Below the pieces are notes generated by a model. The model searched no databases, was not told the DNA's origin, and was given only the letters and a program-made list of their open reading frames with translations. From contig OZ023217.1 in NCBI GenBank assembly GCA_963995525.1, forward strand, positions 5,505,830 to 5,569,829: a DNA stretch of 64,000 bases, given 5' to 3'. The translations under genes were made by a program, and so were the position numbers. The DNA is from Escarpia spicata (lineage: Eukaryota > Annelida > Polychaeta > Sabellida > Siboglinidae). Below, in pieces: positions 13,601 through 24,400 of the stretch (positions are counted from its first letter, which is position 1; every line of letters starts with the position of its first letter).

Positions 13601-14144
13601 ATTACGCAATGGCACCATCCATAAATCATAGCTTGGGACTGCTTTTGGGTATTTGCTATTCTATATATAAGTATCGGTCATACTATTGCAACAGTTATTA
13701 CACAATAACAATAATAATGCAATAGTAATACAGCTATCACGATTGTATCGCAACAGTAAAACTATCCCCAAATATCACACCTACCATGAATGCATCGTAT
13801 CTTAAAGAAACATAACAATAACAATCAGAAATCACTGGCAAAACAAAATAATTGTGATGTATGACAGAATACGTTGATATAAATTTACATTTCGTGGTTG
13901 TAATATAAAGTAAATTGGAACGAAAATATGATAGAACAGTGTGCATCAGACTTACCCGGCTGGTACCAGATTCTGGCTATGGATCAGCTGTCTCAGTTGT
14001 GAGATGTGCATTGGTTTACCAGCGGCACCTAGGACACGTGAGGCAGCGACCAGCCACAGGTCACTCTCCATCTTCTTGCAGCAGGACTGCACCTGAGATC
14101 CATGGTAAAACACATCACAAGTTGAACACAGAAATGGCTTCTTG
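3847..14144 (-). CDS. TBRG1: TBRG1/NIAM orthologue with FYRN and FYRC domains and N-terminal HARE-HTH-like module
   Basis: Vertebrate TBRG1 is a nuclear growth-restraining protein linked to ARF/p53. Coding exons in 5'-3' order: 13956-14144, 13375-13411, 13057-13119, 12148-12303, 10818-11172, 10214-10353, 9538-9684, 8183-8280, 4380-4609, 3847-3965. All junctions are GT-AG and in phase. From Met at 14071 the protein has 486 residues (human about 410). Residues 1-75 look like a HARE-HTH fold (VLGAAGKPMHISQLRQLI, then RFKSIPSHPGFITL). About 105-150 match TBRG1 KYKHLKKL and AKEERRFLLK. FYRN spans about 282-335 (VVYCLGE, DRPGFH, IYPVGFCSTRVYAS, CLYTCKIQDGG). FYRC follows (FEISPED, FFGFSHPTIQNLIQSCPGAR). 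The frame stays open above that Met to the acceptor at 14144 and includes a CSTC motif, so the true start is probably in an undetected 5' exon. The last exon is the least conserved. Confidence 0.9.
4617..7757. repeat. GT-rich complex satellite in TBRG1 intron, with ~1.1-kb higher-order repeats
   Basis: More than 3 kb of GTGTGGTGT-type sequence punctuated by TATG, TGCG and GAGT variants, ending in about 100 bp of pure (GT)n (7611-7696). Non-GT islands recur: GACACCgCTTTTAGTGTGA at about 4996, 5273 and 6371, and GGCTAACAGGCATAAG at 5826, 6960 and 7758 (the last at the edge of unique DNA). The 1134- and 1098-bp spacings show a whole ~1.1-kb block was duplicated. It lies in the intron separating the two FYRC exons. 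It has no stop codons over long distances in several frames, which creates spurious ORFs. Confidence 0.95.
8880..9168 (-). mobile_element. tRNA-headed SINE, minus orientation (same family as 56464-56815)
   Basis: The reverse complement aligns over most of its length with 56464-56815: a block reading CTACGTTGCTCCAGTTCACT, then GCTGTATGAATGA, then GACTGGGTA and GCGCAATATAA near the 3' end. The 5' part resembles a degenerate tRNA head ending in GTGTCAAACC (B-box-like). It lies in TBRG1 between the FYRN exon and the first FYRC exon. Confidence 0.75.
9806..9866 (-). repeat. Short SINE 3'-tail fragment
   Basis: TATAGTGCCTTTTTCAG followed by ACTGCTCAAAGACACTTTCC resembles the 3' tail of the SINE at 8880-9168 in the same orientation (GCGC...CTGCTCAAAGTGCTCTAC). 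Short and divergent, so only tentative. Confidence 0.35.
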
Positions 14145-14982
14145 CTGGGAAGGAAATAGAATGTTAAGCAAGGGATGATCTTGTATGATTTATGTATGTC
14201 ATTTCACGAAACCGATGGCATTTGACACCATTCCCCGCTTGATGGACCCAATGTGTTGCAGATGTCACTTGGCATAACATAGATCGGCTAGATCAATGAT
14301 TTACACATACACGATGCATTCATCATAATTTTTATAGCTTGATGGACATGTTGCTAGGCAATAGGTCATGTGATGGATAGGTCAATTAGTAACAGTAACA
14401 TGCATTCGTGAATGTGTAGATACTTGTGAAAATGTTGGGGGTCTATGAAAAATGCAGGCAGTGTGATTTTGCACTCGTTTTTTTTTTATTTATTAATCAA
14501 AATTGTATTAATAGCATGAACATTTTTATTTAATTGATTTTTAATGATTTCCGCTAAGTTTCGATTCATTTGCATCAAAAGGGCAGATTTTTATGTCTGG
14601 GATATATATACTTGTGAAAATGTTGGGGGGGTAAAAATATATATATATGTATACAAGTATTATAAAAATGAGAGATTCTGTAGAGCTCTGTAATCAGGAG
14701 CAGATACAAATCACATATATACAGAACAAAACATTTTGATATACTTTGTAGGCACAATTTGTACTAGTATATAACTCAAATGAGAAAAGTCTCACTTTGC
14801 CCGCCTTTGAAATAAGCGATTATTATTGATATTGAATAGCTTATTGCTGTGCTGGGAGTAAAACGCTAAATGAAAGTTGAAAAGGTGAAGCAATGAAACA
14901 GGTCTGGTCACTGCTTAAAACCATCTCCCTTCGAATGCAATTTCATGTATACTTGTCATGGTACAGGCCAACACAACTGGTA

Positions 14983-15393
14983 TGACTAAAAGGCGCATGA
15001 CCACGAACAACCACGCACGACCAAAATGTATGTAGTGTTGGTAACCAAGCGGGTTGTTGGTGGCACGTAGGAGGTATGTGTGTGCAGCTCGCCAAATTTC
15101 AGATATGTTCTTCACATTGTAGTAACAAAATTTGAAACTCTAATTTGTGGTAACTTTACGGTTCCATTCGCCAGGTGGCGCTATTGTGCAAAGACTAAAT
15201 ACTCATCCGGAAGATCGGATAAAATGCCTAAATTATGTAACTCCTGGGTAAAATACAGACTCAAATTTTTTTATAATGCACACACAAACCATATATGTAT
15301 ATACCATCAACGGCCAGATTATCTACCAACATATTATATCACATGGTCGTTCGTTAACTTTGTGGTCGTGTGTGGTCATGCGCCTTTTAGTCA
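14983..15393. mobile_element. MITE-like element with 21-bp terminal inverted repeats
   Basis: The ends 14983-15003 and 15373-15393 are perfect inverted copies (TGACTAAAAGGCGCATGACC plus A) and continue inward as imperfect GACCAC-type hexamers. GTA directly flanks both ends (14980-14982 and 15394-15396), consistent with a 3-bp target duplication. The 411-bp body has no convincing coding frame. A 3-bp duplication would fit PIF/Harbinger-type mobilisation, but no transposase is present to confirm it. Confidence 0.65.
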
Positions 15394-15839
15394 GTACGGA
15401 GTCAACTGGACAGGGTTGGGTATGCATGCTAGGGCCTAGGCCTCTACTTTTTGTACTATAAATACCTATATAAATAATTTAGTCATGTCACTTTCAACTT
15501 TGGAACTAGGTATGTTACAGTTTGCTGGTGTCAGGCATTGGTCACCATTCTGACATAATATGTAGTGCATTCTGAACAGTTACTGTCACTCACACTGTCA
15601 CAGACGTCGCCTGGTTGGGTGTTGAACTACCCAAAGGGCCAAACGATGGCGAAGCTAGCCCACGGCACTGGCATTGAATTTGACTGAGTGAAGGCGACTA
15701 ATGACACCGAGTCAGCGGCAGTTTCCTAGTTGTTTCCAGCACTCGGCAACGTTCTATTAACTGACTAGTCTGTATATATTGTGGTTACAATGTTATGATC
15801 TTATGAGGTCTCATTCAACTAGCCAGCCTTTTTCAGAAC

Positions 15840-16102
15840 ATTATCGCCAAGCCGACCTTTCTATGCTGGCACTGAGGGTTGTCACTGCCAGCGTGCTTGT
15901 CGTCCTCAGTGGTTCTTTTACGTCCCAAATTGAGACGGGACCGACATTAACATGATCTCTGATTCACGAGGGATACACAGTCCCCAATGTTGAGAGCCAG
16001 ATTTTTACACCAAATAAACCATACCTGCCCGGTCCGGGTATTGAACTCGGGGCGCCGGCATGTCAGGCGGATGTGCTAACCACTACACTATCGCGCGCCC
16101 CC
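15840..16102 (-). mobile_element. tRNA-derived SINE
   Basis: On the minus strand the element opens with a tRNA-like head: GATAGTGTAGTGGTTAGCAC (A-box region), then GAGTTCAATACCCGGAC (B-box region) about 35 nt later. An unrelated body follows, including GGGACTGTGTATCCCTCGTG and TTTGGGACGTAAAAGAACC. The head is too divergent and lacks the folding arms of a functional tRNA. The 3' boundary is approximate. Confidence 0.75.
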
Positions 16103-16649
16103 TATGACTGCCACTATTGGCAGTGTTGGAACCGACACCGAGTGACTGACAGTGACACTGACCGTGTCAGTGACACTGTCTATCATATGACACTTGACAG
16201 TCCCCAAAACTATGGGCGGATGGCAAAACAAAAAGGCAAAATAATGAAAATTGGTAATTCTCTGCTCTGGTTTTGTCACTACACGATACATTTTGCCAGA
16301 AAATAACGTTTTTTTGGGCGACAAAGGCAATAATGATCATTCTGACGCACCGGTCGTCAAGTAGTAGTTGTGTAGTCCAGCTCAGATGATCTACAAAATA
16401 AGTTTGTATAGCGGGTTTGTTTAACGAGTCAGTTTGTTTATGGAAGCTGACATATTGATTGCAGCATCATGGGAAACAAATATTTGTTTAATCAAATAAT
16501 ATTTGTTAATAAAGAAGTAAGCCTCGAAATACCAACAATTAGTAAATATATTAAGACAACTATTTGTTTAGCAAGATACTCTTTCTTAAAATGACCGCTA
16601 CTAAATCTCGAATTCACGTGAACTAAATCCACACTAGCGTTTTAAAAAA

Positions 16650-18397
16650 ATGGCGGTCGTTGGTGTAAACAAAAAGAAATGGGGTATTAAAAATACTGCG
16701 TACGTATCATCTCAAATGTGTGGGAGAACTACAGAAGTAGCCGCTGTTGGAGCATGGGTTCAGCCTGGGCCAGGAATCCAGAACGGATACGACGACGTTG
16801 TTGTAAGCAATGCACATATTGTCACAAATACCCATAGTATCGCCCAAATTCAAGTTTCAGCATGTTTTGTAAAGTAAACGCAGTGAAAAGTGGTGATATT
16901 AGCAAATCATGGCGTATTATAATAACAAGTAAATTAATATTATAATGCATTTACCAAAATAATATCTGAATTGAAAGTGCACCCAAGCAATTATTATTTT
17001 TTTGGTTTTTACTTCTAGTTCTAGTTCTAGTTTATTATTATTAGTCTAGATTATTATTAATAAATACAAATAAATCTATGAAAATACACACTTCCTTAAG
17101 TTCCTGTAATGTAGTTACTATAATAGTAATGCAATAAATCAATGAAAACATGACTAGACATTTCACAAAAAAAGTATCAAAATTTAGGAGACAAAACCAA
17201 TTAAAATTACCATGTGAACTTGTGTCTGTCAATAGGGCACGCAAGTCTCACCTGCCTCCATACTGGTTTTATGCTATTTTGCCCTTTTCATTCATAATCC
17301 GGTACCCAACAACACGAACGAGCTATGTATTGTTTCGCATATGAGTGTAACTGCCACAGCAGAAACCTCCGTTGTAAGTTTTATATTTTGTTTATTCACA
17401 CAATAATTTGTGTTCTTATATATTGCACTCTAAAAACAAACAAAACATTTCCTGTTCGCCTGCCATGCCACGGCACCGCCTGTATCCTCAACATGTTGAG
17501 GCTAGGCGTGTATTGGAAGAAGAAGAATAGGTTTCCACCTAACGAAAGCTCATCTAGAAGGTGGGAACTATTATGCATACAAGTTATGATTTTCAAATTG
17601 TTTGCATATCACAGCGATTTTGACTTTGAATGACAGTTATACCGGAACGACGAAACTGTGTCATTGTCAGTCATGGCACGTGAAATGTTTGCCATTATAA
17701 AGTCTACAATGACCGAAGGCATAGTTGTATGTGAACAATCATAAACATAATTTAACTCTGTATTTGTCCAATGTACGTGATTTATGGATATAATGCATCT
17801 TTACAAATGGGGCATAAGGGAACATATTCTAGAACAGTAATAAAATTGTTATTTGTCTCACTCAGACAGAAAAAAATGTATAATAAATACAGAAACGTCG
17901 CATTAACATTAAGTGCAGCTGTGCAAGTCAAAAAAGTTTAAATAACCAAAATATAAATCACTAATAATTGGACTTCTGTAATAAAGAAGTTTAAAATAAT
18001 TAACAATGACGATTACAATTTACAACATGCGATCTTCCCTGTTTACTGTCGAGTGCTGCGTGACAACCGATCGAGTGAGCGAAGGCCGGCCATGAGCGGG
18101 TACAATTTCACAGGCAACACACCATTAACTTGTAACTTTTGTCTTTCATCGACGCTTTCACTTGTTGTTGTAGGAGAAACTCGGCACCCGGTTGCAGTCT
18201 ACTGAACCTGTTGATTTTCCTTGAAATTTAATATTCCGTGTGGTGTAGTTTATCCAAAATTGTAATGGCGATAATTCCGGACAAAGAAGTGGGCTCCGGA
18301 AGTGTATGATCTCGTTAACTATCGCATCAAAACGGACCGGAAACGAGAATCACTTGCGTCCCCTATTGCTGTCAGGATTCAAGAAGATATTTATTTA

Positions 18398-18428
<31 letters not shown>

Positions 18429-21400
18429 ATATGCATCAGTGATGAGAAATTTCCGGTTTTTGCCCGAATTCCGGTTTTTATACTGCTCCAAAGATCACTT
18501 TTGTGAATCATGTAAATCCGGGGAGAAAAAAATGAATGTTGGGGGGTAGGGCATATAAAATGAACAGAGGGCGTATCACATAGAAGTTTGCCGATTCCAT
18601 GTAGACAACACTTCCACAAGCACCCACAAGTTCCAGATTGGACTCGTGGTGGGCTACTATATTCTCTATTGGCAAGTTCCCAGCCTTGTCAAAACTGGTG
18701 GCTGTAATGATAAGCTGCTTTCATGGTCCTCAAGTGGAAGGGTGTTTTAGTCACATGTCTAGCATCATGAATACTGACACTGCCAGAAAGAATGTTAATA
18801 CATTCAACACTATCCAGACAGTGAAGTACTCACTCATGGCAAGCAACAGGACTGCTATACAGGACTTCCACAAACAGAACTGGTCGCCTCGTTCACAACA
18901 CGAGGGGTGCATACAAAATGTACTCCATCCATCTTGCCGAGGAAGGAAAGATGAAGGAGGAGAAGAAAACTGAGCTGAACATGTCAAAGATGAAGGCAGC
19001 CACCAAGTACAAAGCTAAGGAAGCAGTTGAGCTGGCAACGAAGAAAGCTAGAATGGCCCATCCACGGGCAGTTTTGACAAAGCTGGCCAAGGAGAAAGCT
19101 GCCCGTCAGCCAACTCAGGTTCAGCCCAGAAAATATCATTAACAAGTGAGTTAGTACTATGACAATGTGTCTGTGTGCTTTTTTGCTATTGGAAATGTTA
19201 AGATTTTCTATTTAATATTGCTCAAAATACACCATATGTCGTCTACAATTAAAAAATATCTCTGAGGAGTCCCCCCTCCCCGCCATTAGATGAGACAGTC
19301 CTCTCGGGCTGAAATGTGGGCCACAGTAAAATTTCCGTTTTTTTCTCTGAATGTCACTCATCCCTGATGCATTCAATTATACAGTTGGGTAGTCCAGTAT
19401 TTAAACATAGGACTTCTAAAATGAATATCAGTATAAAAATAATTTACAAAAAGTGGATTTTCAGACTGTTGAAGATGACACAATAAGCTAAATACGGATG
19501 AATGCATACGTTCATTCTGAAGAATGTTCAGTAATGTACAAGGTGCATTTGTGTGGGGGGAAGTAATTAATAAGTATTCTACTTCAGTCTTCCCCCATTT
19601 CCATTTGTAAATGTTCCAAGTCAATGTATATTGTTTTGTTTTCTATGCTGTATTATTTCACTTGGAAATAAACTGAATTGACCGATTGATTGATTGATAT
19701 GTACATGCATGTAAGATGCTTGTAAACTGTCAGTCATAGTTTTATAAAACAGTGGCGATGTGTGCATTATAATAGCCATGGTCAACTAATTTGTTTTTAT
19801 TGTGCGCATTCTGTATAATTGTTACAGTACTCAGAAATTCACTGTCAGATGGTGTCAGGGATTTTCTAGATTTTTACTGTCTCAAATGGTGTTAAACAAG
19901 GTGGAATCCTTTCTCCGCACCTTTTTAATGTGTACATGGAAGACTTAAGTGTAAATCTTAACAAATTATAAAATGGTTGTCTTTATGCAAGCAACTCAAT
20001 GAATCACTTGATGTATGCAGATGACCTCTGTGTTTTTTCACCTAGTGTTTCTGGGTTGAGAGAACTAACAGATTGTTGTGCCAAGTATGGCAAAATGTTT
20101 AACATAACATATAATGCCAACAAATCATATTGTATGGTTATTGACAACAAACCTCAGGACATAAAAAATATTCATCTTGTCACTCTCAATATTCGTCCAT
20201 TACCTCACACTAACAAATGCAAATATCTTGTCATGTAATTAATAATAATGTTACTGATGATGATAACACTGCCAGACAGAAAAGATGCATATAAGCTCAG
20301 GCTAATGTCTTAGCACGAAAAGTTGCAGCTCTACCATTAAAACTTCCCTATTTCACTCGTACTGTGGTACTATCTACACCTCAAGTCTTTGACCAGTGTA
20401 AATTTTAAAAAAATCAACAGGTTCAGTAGACTGCAGCCAGGTGCCAAGTTTCTCCTACAACAACGAGTGCAAGCGTCGATGAAAGACAACAGTTACAAGT
20501 TAATGGTGTGTCGCCTGTGAAATTGTATCCGCTCATGGCCAGCTTTCGCTCACTCGATCGGTAGTCATGCAGCACTCATCAGTAATCAGGGAAGATCGCA
20601 TGTTGTACAGGTATAGCAAATGTTGATAGCACAAAAACAAAGTTAAGTCTCAACTATATTTGTTTACATACCCTTTCCGCATTTACGTTTTTGCCCGGTA
20701 CTCGTTGAGACATAAATGCGTAAGTTTTGTTTGAGTATTTGAACTGTAGCTGAACTTGTCACATTTTCTTCATATGAGTTCCATAATTTAACACCAATTT
20801 AACATATATACCCCCTGGAGGTACTTAATTTTTTTTAAACATAAGTATCATATAAGTCACATTTATCTGCTGCTGAACTGGGCACAATAATGCCAAAATT
20901 CCCTGTGAAACTCAGTCCACATCGATCCTTCTGCATCAAAGGTTTTCTACACTTGTAGCAACAGGCCCTGCGGACAGAGCAGGATTCGCTGGAGGAACTG
21001 TGGGCCAAACAAGAGCGGGTCCATCGCTTCCGCCGCGAAGTGAAACAACGGGTTCAGAACATCGAGAGGATTCGGAGAGAACAACAGCTGCAGAAGGCAT
21101 GCAGAGCTGTGAGTGCATCCTAAGTTTCGTACTAGCTGGACTGTAGTAACCACAGTCTACAGAGGCTCAGTGGTAACAGCCCTGGACTGTGAGTCGAGAG
21201 TACCACGATTCAATCCACCTCGTAATTATACTTATTATAGTTATTGTACTTACTTGCATGCTTACTTACTTACTAACTTACTTATGTCATCCACTTAATG
21301 TGCTGACAAGATGTTTCCACTGTTTTCTGTCGGACATCGTGGTGGCCAGACAAGTCTTACTGTATTTTACAATAATTGTAATTGATTACACCTATGATGT

Positions 21401-24400
21401 TTCACCACATTAATAATAAATTAATGATAAACATATGTAAAGGCTGTACAAGAACCTTAAATTTATTAAACTAATAAATAACGTAATGAATTGTTGGTGC
21501 GTTGAGATGGACATTGAGAGTCGCCTGCTGAGGCAGAGTGCGACCTCGGCCGAGAGAGGCACGCAACGCAAGGACCACTGCTCAGTGCGCAAGAGCAACT
21601 CAGACTTCCAGATGAAGAAGACAAACATGCCATTGTCACAGAGTAGACTGGGTAAGTCTAGAGAACATCCCCCTTCAAGGGAGCGACAATGACAACAAGC
21701 ATTTGGTAATAATGTTCTGATAATTTCAGAAAAATTATCAAACCTGTTTTATTCATAACGTAATAAGAAGAAATTATAAAATGTTATCTGGTTGCAAAAG
21801 TGCTGTGTAATGATGGAATGTAATACTCCAGTTCCCATTTTCATGAACGAAATTCAGTAAATTTCTTGTTAACAATTATCAGCCTGGCTGATTCCAGGTA
21901 AAAGGAACCGAGAACCCTGCTTTAAACAGGTTATTATTTTATTTTGCTTAAATTAATTTTAATTTTGTTTCTTACTTTCCACAGATGCTGTGGATCCGGT
22001 GTCACAAGAGGAGGACAAGATTGTGTTTGAGGAGCAGAAGAATCAGGTAATACAGAGTTCATTAGATTTGTGTATGGAAGGTGCCAGGACAAAATGCGAT
22101 ATATCCATTTTGTTTGGTTTTGAGAAAACACCATTTTTGTGTATCATCCTCAATGTTTAAATAGAGACTTGTACATGTTATTGGAATATACCGGTATTAA
22201 GATTCCGAAATCAAAGAGCATGGAAGAAAGAGGGTGAAATGTTTACTGCAGATTTGTTATAAGAAAAGTGTTAATCCCATTTTGTCGAAACACAATAGTG
22301 CCATCTAGTGGGAGGAGAGGAAGACGGAGCTGGTTGGCTGAAAAGGATATATCATATTTTGGTTTTAAAAAAGACTGATCAATGATGTTTATCACGTTTT
22401 AGAAACAAACACTCTTTCATGCACATTGTTTGACTGTGATATATCATGTTTTGTCGGATGTTGTTCTAACTCAACACATAGTTGAACAATGACATTGTCC
22501 CTGTTAAGGCAAAATTTAAGAAAAGGTGTTTGTTAGGTTTTGCCTAGAAACACTTGGTCGAAAACTCAAGCTCAGAGGCATAACAAAATGAAAAGGTTAT
22601 GTAATCTCAAATCGGTGTTCACTTTGAGAGTTCTCAACAGGTGGATTAATATGTTGAGGAACTGAAGAGGGTAAGCAAAATGTTATTTCTTACATTTCCT
22701 TCTGACCAGACATAAACACTCGGCGATTTCCACATAATCGATGCAGCTTCCAAGAAAGCCCTAGTTTCACATTTAGATAATAGTAAAAGTTAATACTTGT
22801 GTGCGATTGGTTGAGATGTTTGTCAAGTATCCAGTCGATCACTGCATGCTTCATTGTCGTTGTATATTTAGGTGCACAGGTTTAACACACACGCACGACA
22901 ACACTTGACATCAAGACGACTTGTGACAGACGATTACGTCCATGATAATCTGCCTGGAGGTGTGTGGCACACGGGGCCCACCAGGGATGTAAGTGTGCCA
23001 TTTTGTAATGTTTAGATTGTGTAATATTACATTGTGTAATACTTTTATTTAGACCATATTTGTTTTGCATAAATGTCTCCTATTCCTGCTGTATATTTAT
23101 GTAATAATTTATGATGTGTGACACATTGTAACATAACTGTTACCATAAAAACTCCTGGTGTAACAAAACAGGTAAAAGGAATACTATTATACATAATTAC
23201 CTCTCAGAAACGTGGTATGCCCCAGTTTGTGTCACATGACAAGTTTCTTGAAAGCTAATTATGTATGATATTAAAGGGAAACAGTCTGTTCCTCTGCCCG
23301 GAATTAGCCAAAAAAAGTAATTTTAATAAGACATCTGCTGTAATGAACGTGAGAAAATAGAAAATTGTTGAACTTCAGCCTGCCTTGGCATTATTGCCAG
23401 TAAATCTTGCTTTGAAAATGTTGTTTTGTTTACCATTTGAACATTTCCCTGGGTGTATCTTCCAAGTTGCGAACATATTTATGGGCTTTCTAAGCAGAAT
23501 TTGGTGGGCAGTATTCCTTCAACATAGTTACTGTAGGATTAAGAACAATATATTATTAATAAATGAAAAACTAGGAAGAGACTACCTTCTTTTAGTAACT
23601 GAGAGACCGGATCATCAATCCATTCAAGGTAAAATGAACATCTTTGAAACCCACATTCTGACCTGCACTGTGTCACGTACCCAAAGGACATTAGATATGT
23701 GGAATAGTTTGACCTGGACCCAATGTGATCCTTGTCGTGCGAGTCCACTGTGCGTCCAATGAAACAACTACGACCCAATGTGATCCTTGTCGTGCGAGTC
23801 CACTGTGTGTCCAATGAAACAACTACGACCCAATGTGATTTTTGTCGAGCGAGTCCACTGTGCGTCCAATGAAACAACTACGACCCAATGTGATCCTTAT
23901 CGTGCGAGTCCACTGTGCGTCCAATGAAACAACTACGACCCAATGTGATCCTTGTCGTGCGAGTCCACTGTGCGTCCAATGAAACAACTACGACCCAATG
24001 TGATCCTTATCGTGCGAGTCCACTGTGCGTCCAATGAAACAACTACGACCCAATGTGATCCTTGTCAAGCGAGTCCACTGTGCGTCCAATGAAACAACTA
24101 CGACCCAATGTGATCCTTGTCGTGCGAGTCCACTGTGCGTCCAATGAAACAACTACGACCCAATGTGATCCTTGTCGTGCGAGTCCACTGTGCGTCCAAC
24201 GAAACAGCTACGACCCAATGTGATCCTTATCGTGCGAGTCCACTGTGCGTCCAATGAAACAACTACGACCCAATGTGATCCTTGTCGTGCGAGTCCACTG
24301 TGCGTCCAATGAAACAACTACGACCCAATGTGATCCTTATCGTGCGAGTCCACTGTGCGTCCAATGAAACAACTACGACCCAATGTGATCCTTGTCAAGC

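Larger units (their letters stand above)
14145..16649. promoter_or_regulatory. Divergent intergenic region between TBRG1 and CCDC15
   Basis: The two genes are transcribed away from each other here, so both promoters and the missing TBRG1 5' exon should lie inside. A possible TBRG1 first coding exon is 15160-15167 (ATG GAA CC then GTAAAG), which has the right phase for the acceptor at 14144. It falls inside a MITE-like element and is weakly supported. An ETS-like CTTCCGG lies just upstream of it. The region also holds a SINE (15840-16102). No TATA box stands out near 16650. Confidence 0.45.

Noticed and set aside
16035..16102. Functional tRNA gene on minus strand
   Set aside because: A- and B-box-like motifs exist but arms do not fold, and a SINE body follows.
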